DNA from: Buchnera aphidicola (Aphis helianthi)
Lineage (GTDB): Bacteria; Pseudomonadota; Gammaproteobacteria; Enterobacterales; Enterobacteriaceae
Length of the DNA stretch: 64,000 bases
NCBI RefSeq assembly: GCF_005083845.1
Contig: NZ_CP034894.1
Coordinates: 558,001 to 622,000, forward strand
Direction: 5' to 3'
In this document: one piece after another, positions 29,546 to 38,578 of the stretch
Numbering within the stretch: position 1 is the stretch's first letter
Layout: the number at the start of each line of letters is the position of its first letter
Notes under the pieces: model-generated
Databases searched by the model: none
What the model was told of the DNA's origin: nothing
What the model saw: the letters and a program-made list of their open reading frames with translations, nothing else
Made by a program: the position numbers and the translations under genes

Positions 29546-30295
29546 TTATGATAAAACTAAAAAATCTGGGTTTATTAAAGATAATTGAGAAAATAAAGAA
29601 TAATTTAAATTTTTTCTTTCATTATATGTTATTACTTTACCTCCTGCAGCTGTAACAATTGCATGCCCGGCTGCAGTATCCCAAATATATGTCTTCCCAA
29701 ATCTCGGATAAAATTGTGCCTTACCTTCTGCTACATAACAAAATTTTAAAGATGAACCTAATTTTTCAATCGTGTACTTTTTTATTGTATTTAATAAATT
29801 ATATACTTTTTTATTTGAATGTGATCGACTAATAACAAATTTTGGTATACTAGAATAAGCTATAGAAATTTTATTTTTGTACCCTTTTTCATTAATTTTC
29901 CAAGCTTGTTGTTTATCAGCGCAATATAAAAGATTAAAATAAGGAGCATATATAACGCCTAAAATAGGAATACCATATTTAATTAAACTAATATTAACTG
30001 TAAATTCACCATTTTTTTTTAAAAACTCTTTAGTTCCATCTAATGGATCAACTAACCAATAAATGTTCCAATTTTTATCATATTTGATATTATTTGAGTC
30101 TTCTTCGGATAATATAGGAATATTAGGAAAAAGATGAACTAGTCCATTTTTAATAATTGTATTGGCAATTTTATCTGCATTAGTTACAGGACTTTGATCA
30201 GATTTATAAGAAATATTTATTAATTTATCAGAATAATATACTTCCATGAGAGCAGATCCTGCATTTCGTGCTAATTCACAAATTTCTGTTAACAT
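29546..30295 (-). CDS. cysQ: 3'(2'),5'-bisphosphate nucleotidase CysQ
   Basis: Breaks down PAP (adenosine 3',5'-bisphosphate), a by-product of sulfate reduction, so it supports cysteine supply. The 249 residues (E. coli 246) show SDQSPVTNADKIAN, LSEEDS, VDPLDGTKEFLKKNGEFTVN (metal Asp residues) and the C-terminal WDTAAGHAIVTAAGG. It lies 21 bases after rplI and 25 before dut, and may be in the ribosomal protein transcript. Confidence 0.96.
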   Translation of the reverse strand: MLTEICELARNAGSALMEVYYSDKLINISYKSDQSPVTNADKIANTIIKNGLVHLFPNIPILSEEDSNNIKYDKNWNIYWLVDPLDGTKEFLKKNGEFTVNISLIKYGIPILGVIYAPYFNLLYCADKQQAWKINEKGYKNKISIAYSSIPKFVISRSHSNKKVYNLLNTIKKYTIEKLGSSLKFCYVAEGKAQFYPRFGKTYIWDTAAGHAIVTAAGGKVITYNERKNLNYSLFSQLSLINPDFLVLS

Positions 30296-30316
30296 TTAAC
30301 ACCATTTTAAAATAAA

Positions 30317-30769
30317 TTATTTTTTTTCAATTACATTAACTATAAAATATTCGATTATTTCACTATGTGGTTGAAAAATAACTTGATGCTCTCCTATATG
30401 ACGTAGTACACCGTTAGGTAATTTTATTTCTTTTTTATTAATTTTTATACCTATTTTAGATAATTCTTTAATAATATCTCTAATACCTACAGAACCAAAT
30501 ATTTTATTTTCTTTTCCAACTTTTGAAGGAATGGTTATAAATTTTACTTGTTTTAATTTTTCAGCACGAGATTTAGCAATGAGTAATTTACTAATGTTTT
30601 CTTCTTTTAATTTCACTTGCTGAGCTTTAAAAGATTCAATATTTTTTTGATTAGCTAAAATAGCTTTTCCTTGAGGAATTAAATAATTTCTAGCATAACC
30701 TGATTTAACTTTTACAATTTTACCAGAATCACCTAGTTTATTAACTTTTAATAAAAGAATTACTTCCAT
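30317..30769 (-). CDS. rplI: 50S ribosomal protein L9
   Basis: Two-domain ribosomal protein joined by a long helix. The 150 residues (E. coli 149) include the N-terminal VNKLGDSGKIVKVKSGYARNYLIP signature in part (KSGYARNYLIPQGKA), the central helix and a C-terminal domain. The N-terminal rRNA-binding part is far better conserved than the C-terminal part. Follows rpsR by 45 bases. Confidence 0.97.
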   Translation of the reverse strand: MEVILLLKVNKLGDSGKIVKVKSGYARNYLIPQGKAILANQKNIESFKAQQVKLKEENISKLLIAKSRAEKLKQVKFITIPSKVGKENKIFGSVGIRDIIKELSKIGIKINKKEIKLPNGVLRHIGEHQVIFQPHSEIIEYFIVNVIEKK

Positions 30770-30814
30770 TATTGATTCGTCTCTTTTTAATTTAAAAATA
30801 TCATTCGCCTAGTA

Positions 30815-31042
30815 TTAGCGATGTTGGTCAGTGTATGGAAGCAAAGCAAGATATCTTGCTTTTTTAATAGCTCTTGATAGCTGACGTTGATATTTAGCTC
30901 GAGTTCCAGTAATACGACTTGGAACAATTTTACCATTTTCTGTAATATAATTTTTTAACATAGAAATATCTTTATAGTCTATTTCTTGAATACCTTCTGC
31001 TGTAAAACGACAAAATTTTCGACGACGAAAATAACGTGCCAT
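30815..31042 (-). CDS. rpsR: 30S ribosomal protein S18
   Basis: Small-subunit protein binding with S6 at the platform. The 75 residues (same as E. coli) begin [16 protein letters not shown] and include [18 protein letters not shown]. It is the second gene of rpsF-rpsR-rplI; the primosomal gene priB, which lies between rpsF and rpsR in E. coli, is missing from the 105-base gap. Confidence 0.98.
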   Translation of the reverse strand: MARYFRRRKFCRFTAEGIQEIDYKDISMLKNYITENGKIVPSRITGTRAKYQRQLSRAIKKARYLALLPYTDQHR

Positions 31043-31147
31043 ATAAAATATCCTTTAAAATTAAAATAAAATAATTTTAAAATTTATGTATATTTTTAAA
31101 AAATTATATTGAAATATTTTAAATATACACAAATTACTGTTATATAA

Positions 31148-31489
31148 TTATTTCTTTTCTTTTTTCTCTTCTTTTAATTTAATTATAGGAGATGCTTCAT
31201 TAATTGCTTTTTTAACTAAAATAATCATATTTCTAATAATTGCTACATTAAAACGAAAATCTGTTTCTAACAAATTAATAACTTTAGGATAAGTTTCTAT
31301 ATTCATAAGAACATAATGTGCTTTATGTAATTTATTGATCGAATATGATAGTTGTCTTCTACCCCAATCTTCTAAACGATGTATAATACCTACATTATCT
31401 AAAACAATTTTTTTATATTTTTCGATTATTATACTAATTTTATCACTATAATCAGGATGAACCATAAAAATTATTTCATAATGACGCAT
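31148..31489 (-). CDS. rpsF: 30S ribosomal protein S6
   Basis: Small-subunit protein that forms a heterodimer with S18. The 113 residues begin [15 protein letters not shown] and contain [24 protein letters not shown], then the lysine- and glutamate-rich tail. The tail has no room for glutamate addition by RimK (ends KEEKKEKK). A good ribosome binding site (GGAGCG) precedes the ATG, and a long leader with a hairpin (31534-31577) suggests feedback control. Confidence 0.97.
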   Translation of the reverse strand: MRHYEIIFMVHPDYSDKISIIIEKYKKIVLDNVGIIHRLEDWGRRQLSYSINKLHKAHYVLMNIETYPKVINLLETDFRFNVAIIRNMIILVKKAINEASPIIKLKEEKKEKK

Positions 31490-31533
31490 AAGACGCTCCT
31501 TTTGGATTTTTTAGTTTCCTAGATAATAAAAAT

Positions 31534-31577
31534 AATAGCTATTCCGAGGAAACAAGGAACATAGAATTATAGCTATT
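31534..31577 (-). promoter_or_regulatory. Leader hairpin upstream of rpsF, candidate S6:S18 autoregulatory element
   Basis: In the rpsF 5' leader the arms AATAGCTAT (complement 31569-31577) and ATAGCTATT (31534-31542) pair over 9 bp, enclosing an inner TTCC/GGAA helix with a CCTC loop segment and CGG. An S6:S18-binding element with a conserved CCG is known in rpsF leaders of many bacteria, and the position (45-88 bases before the start) is right. I have not shown that the consensus loop is satisfied. Confidence 0.45.
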
Positions 31578-31660
31578 TTAAATATATGGTATTTTAATTT
31601 AATCAAAAAATCAATTAAATTTAGTTTGATTAAAAATATAAAAAATAAAAATTAATTTTA

Positions 31661-33862
31661 TTAAGGATATAAAGATAATTCTATTTTTCTTTGATGTAAA
31701 TTAACAGATACTACTTTTACTTTTAAAGTATCACCAAGACGAAAAATATTTTTAGTAGATTTTCCAATAAATTTTAATCGAACAGGATCAAAATAATAAT
31801 AGTCATCATGCAAACTATCTATACGAACTAATCCATCTATAAAATATTTATTTAAACGAACGAAAAAACCAAACGAAACGACATTTGAAACTACACCAGT
31901 AAATATATTACCAATTTTTTTTTCCATAAAATCACATTTTAACCAATCCATGACATCTCTATTAGCTTCATCTGCACGTCTTTCAGTCATAGAACAATGT
32001 ATTCCGATGTTTTTTATATCATTAATATGATATAAATTACACTTAAAAGATTTATTTTTTTTAAAATCTTTTTTATAATTATTTAATTCAAATAATATAT
32101 TTTTAATTACTCGATGTAATAAAAGATCAGGATATCTTCTAATAGGAGAGGTAAAATGAACATAACTAGATAGAGACAAACCAAAATGTCCTCGATTTTC
32201 TGGAGAATATACAGCCTGCTTCATAGATCTTAATAATATAGTTTGAATCATTTCATAATCTGGACGATTTTTAATTTTCTTTAATAAATTAGAATAATTA
32301 ACAGATTCTGGAACTTCACCCCCTGATAAAGATAAACCTAGCTCTTTTAAAGTCATTCGAAAATTTTTAACACTATCTTCAGTAGGACGATCATGATTTC
32401 GAAATAAAATTGGATATTGATATTTTTTTATAAATCTAGCCGAAGCTATATTTGCTAAAATCATACATGATTCGATAAATTTATGTGCATCATTTCTAAT
32501 ATGTTTATAAATATGTTTAATCTTAAAATTAGAATCTAAAATAAATTTAGTTTCAAGATTTTCAAAATAAATACCTTTTTTAGAAATATTATATTTTTTG
32601 AACACTTTTTGTAATAATAATAGATTTTTAATATACTTTAACAATTTATTGTATTTTGTACAAAGTTTAATATCACCATTCCAAATTTTAAATATTTCAT
32701 CGTATGTAAAACGACCCTTCGAACATATAACTGCTTCATAATGTTTATATTTAATCAACTCGCCTTGATTTGATAAACTCATTTCACATATTACACATAA
32801 ACGTTCTACATAGGGATTTAAAGAACATAAATCTATAGATATTTTTTCTGGCAGCATAGGTACTACTAATGAAGGGAAATATACGGAGTTACCTCTTTTT
32901 ATAGCTTCTTTATCTAAAGGAGAATCGGATTTAATATAATAACTAACATCTGAAATAGCCACCCATAAATCCCACCCTTCTTCATTATTTTTTTTTTTAC
33001 AAAATATAGCATCATCAAAATCGCAAGCATCTTTTTCATCAATGGTGAAAAATGGGATATGTCTTAAATCTATACGATTTTTTAACTCTTTTTGATCAAT
33101 TTTATCATTTATTTCATATATTTGATTTTTTACTTCTTTAGGCCACAAATAAGGGATAGAATGTGTTCGTATAGCAATATCTATAGCGAGAGTCGTCCTC
33201 ATTTCTTTTCCACCAAGAATCTCTACTATTATTCCTTTAATTTTATTTTTCTTCTTTAAAAAATTTTTATTTAATTTAACAACAACTATAGATCCTATAG
33301 CAAGTTTTTTTGTTAAAGTTGATGAAAAAACAAATATTTTAAAATTAAATCGATTATCATCTGGAATAACAAATTTTATCTTTTTTTCAACATAATATCG
33401 ACCGACAATTAAAACATTATTTGGTTTTAATACTTTTAATACTTTTGCTGAATTTCTTCCTTTTTTTTCAGATTTTATAACACGTGCTAAAATAATATCA
33501 CCATGAATACATAGTTTCATTTGTTTAATAGAAAGCCAAAGATCTTCTTTTAATGTTTCAGTTCTAAGAAAACCATAACCATCTCTATGACCTATTACTT
33601 TTCCTGTAACTATATTAAGATTTTCTGAAATAATATAATAACGATTACATGTATATATAATTTGATTATCTCGTTCCATTGCTTTTAATCTAAAATGTAA
33701 TGCTTTTTTATCTTCTTGATTATTAATACTAAATTTATTTTCTATTTTTTTTTGATTTATTAAATTTTTATGTTCTTTTAAAAAAGATAAAATAGATTCT
33801 CGACTTGGAATACGATTTATATATTTTTTATAATCGTTTTTTTGGTAGGTATCTACTACCAT
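31661..33862 (-). CDS. rnr: Ribonuclease R
   Basis: 3'-5' exoribonuclease of the RNase II family that degrades structured RNA, including rRNA and tmRNA-tagged mRNA. The 733 residues show an N-terminal helix-turn-helix (about 1-60), cold-shock domains (GHRDGYGFLR), the RNB catalytic core with DARDFDDA-like DEKDACDFDDAIF and HFTSPIRRYPDL, and a C-terminal S1 domain (VSFGFFVRLN). E. coli RNase R has 813 residues; the basic Lys-rich tail beyond the S1 domain is absent here. Upstream purA is on the same strand. Confidence 0.95.
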   Translation of the reverse strand: MVVDTYQKNDYKKYINRIPSRESILSFLKEHKNLINQKKIENKFSINNQEDKKALHFRLKAMERDNQIIYTCNRYYIISENLNIVTGKVIGHRDGYGFLRTETLKEDLWLSIKQMKLCIHGDIILARVIKSEKKGRNSAKVLKVLKPNNVLIVGRYYVEKKIKFVIPDDNRFNFKIFVFSSTLTKKLAIGSIVVVKLNKNFLKKKNKIKGIIVEILGGKEMRTTLAIDIAIRTHSIPYLWPKEVKNQIYEINDKIDQKELKNRIDLRHIPFFTIDEKDACDFDDAIFCKKKNNEEGWDLWVAISDVSYYIKSDSPLDKEAIKRGNSVYFPSLVVPMLPEKISIDLCSLNPYVERLCVICEMSLSNQGELIKYKHYEAVICSKGRFTYDEIFKIWNGDIKLCTKYNKLLKYIKNLLLLQKVFKKYNISKKGIYFENLETKFILDSNFKIKHIYKHIRNDAHKFIESCMILANIASARFIKKYQYPILFRNHDRPTEDSVKNFRMTLKELGLSLSGGEVPESVNYSNLLKKIKNRPDYEMIQTILLRSMKQAVYSPENRGHFGLSLSSYVHFTSPIRRYPDLLLHRVIKNILFELNNYKKDFKKNKSFKCNLYHINDIKNIGIHCSMTERRADEANRDVMDWLKCDFMEKKIGNIFTGVVSNVVSFGFFVRLNKYFIDGLVRIDSLHDDYYYFDPVRLKFIGKSTKNIFRLGDTLKVKVVSVNLHQRKIELSLYP

Positions 33863-33936
33863 ATTTACTTCTCCAATAGCATTATTTAATTAAAAATATT
33901 TATTAAATATTTTTATATTTAACACTTAATTTAAAA

Positions 33937-35229
33937 TTATAAAAAAATATTTTTTATTAAAATAGTATCATTTCGATCTGGACCTGTAGAAATTATATGC
34001 ACCGGAACCTTTGCAATTTTTTCAATACATTTTATATAATGCCTTGCAGCATTAGGTAAGTCTTCTATGTTCTGCACACCTGAAGTATTTTCCATCCAAC
34101 CTGGATACGTTTCATATATTGGTTTTATATTTGTTAAATTAAAAAAAGATAAACTAGAATAAATTTTTAACGTATTTATGTCTTGATAAGCTGTACAAAT
34201 TTTAATTTCTTTTAAACCATCTAAAACATCTAATTTTGTTATACATAATGCAGACAAAGAGTTTAATTTAACAGAGTAACGTAAAGCCACACCATCTAGC
34301 CAACCAGTACGTCTTTTCCTACCAGTAGTAGATCCGAATTCGTTTCCTTTTTTAGTAAGATAATCATCTATACTATTAAAAACCTCGGTAGGAAATGGAC
34401 CATTACCTACTCGCGTAGAATAAGATTTCGTTACTCCTAAAATATAATTTAAATTTTTTGGACCAACTCCTGTTCCTGTAATAACTCCACCTATAGTACT
34501 ATTAGAGGATGTAACATAAGGATATGTTCCATGATCAATATCTAATAAACTTCCCTGAGCACCTTCAAAAATAATAGTTTTTTGATTTTTAATTGCATTA
34601 TGTAGCATAATAGTAGTATCTGCTATCATATCATCAATGATATTTTTAGCTTTTAATAAATCTTTTAAAATAACTTTATAATTAAATGGTTCATGTTTAT
34701 AAATATATACTAATTGATCATTATAATAATTAACTATTTTTTTTAATTTTATAGATAATTGTTTTTCGTTTTTTAAATCGCCTATTCGTAAAGAACGACG
34801 CGCAATTTTATCTTCATAAGCTGGTCCAATACCTCTTCCTGTTGTACCAATAGCATTAATTCCTAGTTTTTTTTCACGTGCTACATCCATTGCAATATGA
34901 AACGGTAAAATTAAAGCAGCAGACTGAGAAATAAAAAGACGTTTGTTAATAATAAAACTATTTTTTTTAAGCATTTCTATTTCTTTTATTAATTCAGAAA
35001 TAGAAATAACAACTCCATTAGAAATTATCCCAATAACATTTGTATGTAATAAACCTGATGGAATTAAATGAAGAATAATTTTTTTTGTATTTACTACTAA
35101 GGTATGACCTGCGTTATGCCCTCCATGATATCTTACTACATAAGAACTTTTTTTAGATAAATAATCAACTATCTTACCTTTACCTTCATCACCCCATTGA
35201 GTACCTAATATTACAATATTTTTTTTCAT
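33937..35229 (-). CDS. purA: Adenylosuccinate synthetase
   Basis: Joins IMP and aspartate using GTP, first committed step to AMP. The 430 residues (E. coli 432) begin with the P-loop [16 protein letters not shown], then GHNAGHTL (catalytic His), [14 protein letters not shown] (IMP binding), [21 protein letters not shown] and [10 protein letters not shown] with the GTP-binding end. Same strand as hflKC and rnr as in enterobacteria, although nsrR and others are gone. Confidence 0.97.
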   Translation of the reverse strand: MKKNIVILGTQWGDEGKGKIVDYLSKKSSYVVRYHGGHNAGHTLVVNTKKIILHLIPSGLLHTNVIGIISNGVVISISELIKEIEMLKKNSFIINKRLFISQSAALILPFHIAMDVAREKKLGINAIGTTGRGIGPAYEDKIARRSLRIGDLKNEKQLSIKLKKIVNYYNDQLVYIYKHEPFNYKVILKDLLKAKNIIDDMIADTTIMLHNAIKNQKTIIFEGAQGSLLDIDHGTYPYVTSSNSTIGGVITGTGVGPKNLNYILGVTKSYSTRVGNGPFPTEVFNSIDDYLTKKGNEFGSTTGRKRRTGWLDGVALRYSVKLNSLSALCITKLDVLDGLKEIKICTAYQDINTLKIYSSLSFFNLTNIKPIYETYPGWMENTSGVQNIEDLPNAARHYIKCIEKIAKVPVHIISTGPDRNDTILIKNIFL

Positions 35230-35260
35230 TTATCTTACATACCTATTTTTTAAAATATTT

Positions 35261-36184
35261 TTAATTTGTAATAATTTGATTCATATATTGAAAAAATTTA
35301 TTATTAGAACTAATTAGCATAATATTATCTTTATTTTTAAAACTATTTTCATAAGCATGTAAACTTCGCACAAAAAAATAAAAAGAAGAATCTTGTTGAA
35401 AGTTATCTGAAAATAATTTAGCTACTTCAGCTTCTCCTTGTCCTTTTAATATTAATGCTTGTTTTCTTGCTTTTGCTAATATCATTGATACTTTATAGTC
35501 AGCCATTGCACGTAATTTTTCTGCTTTTTCTTGTCCTTGAGAACGTTGACTTCTAGCAACTGCTTCTCGTTCTGCTCGCATTCGATTATATATAGCTTCA
35601 GAGACTTCAGCAGGTAAATTAATTTGCTTAATACGAACATCTACTATTTCAATTCCCAAGGCATTCATACTATTAACATTAATTTCAGATAAATTTGTTG
35701 AATTTACTGTTCCTTTATTTAAAGATTTCAATACATCTATTGTTAATCTTCCTCTAGAATCAGTTACAATTTCTTTTACATTTAAACATCCTATTTCAGA
35801 ACGTAATCGATCACTAAATTTTCTTTTTAATAACACTTCAGCTTGAAAAATATCACCATTTCCCGTAGCTAAATAATAACGACTAAAATCACTAATACGC
35901 CATTTTATATAAGAATCAACAATAAGATCTTTTTTTTCTTTTGTAACAAAACGATCTGCTTGATTATCCATCGTATGAATACGAGCATCTAACATTTTAA
36001 CAGTTTCTAAAAACGGAATTTTAAAATGCAATCCAGGCTCATAAACTAAAGTTTTTTGATTATTATTTCTTAAAACTTTGCCGAATTGTAAAACAATGCC
36101 ACGTTCTCCTTCTTTAACAATAAATAATGATGAAGAAATAAAAAAAAGAAAAATACTTGATAAACAAATTAATAATTTATTCAT
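35261..36184 (-). CDS. hflC: Protease modulator HflC
   Basis: Stomatin/prohibitin-family membrane protein that, with HflK, forms a large cage around FtsH and tunes its proteolysis. The 307 residues (E. coli 334) have an N-terminal membrane anchor (about residues 3-22), the SPFH domain (EGERGIVLQFGKV, HFKIPFLETV, DARIHTMD) and the basic helical segment with RAERE and REAVARSQRSQG. Only four bases from hflK, so translationally coupled. Confidence 0.95.
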   Translation of the reverse strand: MNKLLICLSSIFLFFISSSLFIVKEGERGIVLQFGKVLRNNNQKTLVYEPGLHFKIPFLETVKMLDARIHTMDNQADRFVTKEKKDLIVDSYIKWRISDFSRYYLATGNGDIFQAEVLLKRKFSDRLRSEIGCLNVKEIVTDSRGRLTIDVLKSLNKGTVNSTNLSEINVNSMNALGIEIVDVRIKQINLPAEVSEAIYNRMRAEREAVARSQRSQGQEKAEKLRAMADYKVSMILAKARKQALILKGQGEAEVAKLFSDNFQQDSSFYFFVRSLHAYENSFKNKDNIMLISSNNKFFQYMNQIITN

Positions 36185-36188
36185 ATAT

Positions 36189-37418
36189 TCATTTTCTCTC
36201 TAGATTTTTAATATCATTTCGTATTGAATTTATACGTCTTTGTTTAAAAAAATTATTAGGAGATAATGAAGATAAATAATTAATCTCTCGATTTTTTTTT
36301 AAAAAATTAGACTCATTTTTTATTGGTTTATTTAAACTTAATAAAGAATTCTTATTTTTTTGTATACTATTAATAAAATTATTTAAGGACAAAAATAACA
36401 TTGAATTATTATTTTTATCAATAAATACTTTTTTAGTATGACTTAATAATCGCTCCATAGATTCTATGTAAATTCTTTTGAGAGTAATTTCTTTTGCTTT
36501 TTTATACTCTGGTAAAATTTTTAAAAATCGAACAACTTCTCCTTCCGCTTCTAAAATTATACGAGAAGAATATGCTTTAGCTTCTTCTAAAATACGTTGA
36601 GCTTTTCCATTCGCTTTAGGTTGAACTTCATTTGCATATGCCTCGGCTTCACGTACATATTGTTCTCGATTTTCACGAGCTGCAATTGCGTCATCAAAAG
36701 CCGCTTTTACTTCCTCAGGTGGTCTAGCTGTTTGAAAATTAACATCTAAAATAGTTATTCCCATATTGTATGGTTTAATAGTTTCTTCAATTTCTTTCTG
36801 AGTATCATGCCTAACAAGAGTTCTTCCTTCCGTTAATATACGATCCATAGTAGAACGACCAATCACCCCACGTAAAGCACTGTCAGTTGCCTGCCTTAAG
36901 CTATCATCAGGATATGCAACAGAAAAAAGATAACTAGAGGGATCAGTAATTTTATATTGTACATTCATTTCTACACGTACTACATTTTCATCAGAAGTTA
37001 ACATTACGCCTGAAGTTGCTAGTTCTCGGACTGTTTCTACATTAACAGGTTCCACATCACTAATAAAAACTGGCCTCCAATTTAATCCTGGTTCAACTAA
37101 ATGACTAAATTTACCAAAATTAGTAACTACTCCACGTTCAGCTTCTTTAATAGTATAAAATCCACTAGCACACCAGATAAAAAAAATTATAAAAATAATG
37201 ATTAAAAAAGGATGAATTTTTTTATTTAATGCATTTGAAGAATTAGCTGTATTTTGAATTATATTATTAATATTATGTAAAAACTTTTTAAAATCTATTG
37301 GAATATTTTTTTCTTTACTTTTTCGTTCTTTTTTATCAGAATAATCTTTTTTTGAACCATTCTTTTTCCCCCAAGGATCTAATTCTGGTTCACGATTATT
37401 TTTTTTATCCCAGGCCAT
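36189..37418 (-). CDS. hflK: Protease modulator HflK
   Basis: Partner of HflC in the FtsH complex; mostly periplasmic after one membrane segment. I take the ATG complementary to 37416-37418 (MAWDKKNNREPELDPWG) because it matches E. coli MAWNQPG.DPWG and has a GAGG ribosome binding site just upstream; an in-frame ATG 12 bases earlier has none. The SPFH domain (AERGVVTNFGKFSHLVEPGL), VDLNFQTARPPEEV-like DVNFQTARPPEEVK and the helical LEEAKAYSSRII stretch are clear. The C-terminal ~70 residues are Asn/Ser-rich and drifted. Confidence 0.94.
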   Translation of the reverse strand: MAWDKKNNREPELDPWGKKNGSKKDYSDKKERKSKEKNIPIDFKKFLHNINNIIQNTANSSNALNKKIHPFLIIIFIIFFIWCASGFYTIKEAERGVVTNFGKFSHLVEPGLNWRPVFISDVEPVNVETVRELATSGVMLTSDENVVRVEMNVQYKITDPSSYLFSVAYPDDSLRQATDSALRGVIGRSTMDRILTEGRTLVRHDTQKEIEETIKPYNMGITILDVNFQTARPPEEVKAAFDDAIAARENREQYVREAEAYANEVQPKANGKAQRILEEAKAYSSRIILEAEGEVVRFLKILPEYKKAKEITLKRIYIESMERLLSHTKKVFIDKNNNSMLFLSLNNFINSIQKNKNSLLSLNKPIKNESNFLKKNREINYLSSLSPNNFFKQRRINSIRNDIKNLERK

Positions 37419-37609
37419 TTGATGCCTCATTTATTAGTTTTAATACCATCATATACTTTTAAAAAAAATTTAAAATAATATATCTTATATTATATGAAAA
37501 CTATATTTTTTTACAATTTTTTAAAAATTAATTAATACAAAATATTTGAATAATATAAAGAATAAAATTTTATTTTATTGAAAATATAATATTTTATATA
37601 ATTTAAAAA

Positions 37610-38578
37610 TTAAATGTTAAATTTATGTTTTGTTTTAAGAATATCTAACATTTCTTTTAAAATAATACTTGGAGTAGAACTAATTAACGAATAAACATTA
37701 CTCCATTTTTTCAACCATGTTAATTGATGTTTAGCTAATTTTCTTGTTGCAAAAATAATTTTTGATACCATTTCTTCATAATTAATTTGATTTTCAAGAT
37801 ATTCCCACATTTGTCGGTATCCTATACATCGTATAGATGGTAATTGCTTATTTAAATCTCCTCTAAAAAATAAATTTTCTACTTCTTTTTGAAAACCTAA
37901 CGTTAACATTTTTTTTACACGGAATTCAATTTTATTGTATAACCATTCTTTACTTTGAGGTAAAATAGAAAATTGAATAATATTATATGGTAATTCAATA
38001 AATGTATTATTTTTAAAAGATGTTAATGTTTTTCCAGAAATATAAAATACTTCTAATGCTCTTAATAATCTTTGAAAATCATTTTTATGAATACTACTGG
38101 CAGATAATGGGTCTATTAAATTTAATTTTTCATGTAAAAAAAATTTATTATATTTGACTTTATCTAATAAATATTTTCGAATTTCATAATTAGAAGGAGG
38201 TAAATTAGATAAACCATGTAATAATACATGGTAATAAAACATTGTACCCCCAACAAGTAATGGTATTTTTCCTAACTTTAAAATGCTTTTAATTTCTTTA
38301 TAAGCATCTTTTCTAAATTCAGCAGCCGAATAAGTTTCACTAGGATCTTTAATATTTAATAAACGATGAGGATGGATTTTTAAATCTAAATGGTTTGGTT
38401 TATCTGTACCAATATCCATATCACGATAAATTAAAGCTGAATCTACGCTAATTATTTCTATCGGTAAATATTTTCTAAGATATATAGCAATTTTACTTTT
38501 TCCACATCCAGTAGGACCTATTAAAAAAAAAATAATTGGTTTTTTTGATTGAAAAAATTTTATATTTTTAGTGTACAT
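37610..38578 (-). CDS. miaA: tRNA dimethylallyltransferase MiaA
   Basis: Adds the isopentenyl group to A37 of tRNAs reading U-initial codons. The 322 residues (E. coli 316) show the P-loop IGPTGCGKSKIA, SVDSALIYRDMDIGTDKP (substrate Asp), GGTMFYYHVLLHGL and the C-terminal KRQLTWL-like AKHQLTWLKKW. It overlaps the mutL end by 19 bases and would be coupled to it. In E. coli hfq and hflX follow; both are missing, hflK is next. Confidence 0.95.
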   Translation of the reverse strand: MYTKNIKFFQSKKPIIFFLIGPTGCGKSKIAIYLRKYLPIEIISVDSALIYRDMDIGTDKPNHLDLKIHPHRLLNIKDPSETYSAAEFRKDAYKEIKSILKLGKIPLLVGGTMFYYHVLLHGLSNLPPSNYEIRKYLLDKVKYNKFFLHEKLNLIDPLSASSIHKNDFQRLLRALEVFYISGKTLTSFKNNTFIELPYNIIQFSILPQSKEWLYNKIEFRVKKMLTLGFQKEVENLFFRGDLNKQLPSIRCIGYRQMWEYLENQINYEEMVSKIIFATRKLAKHQLTWLKKWSNVYSLISSTPSIILKEMLDILKTKHKFNI

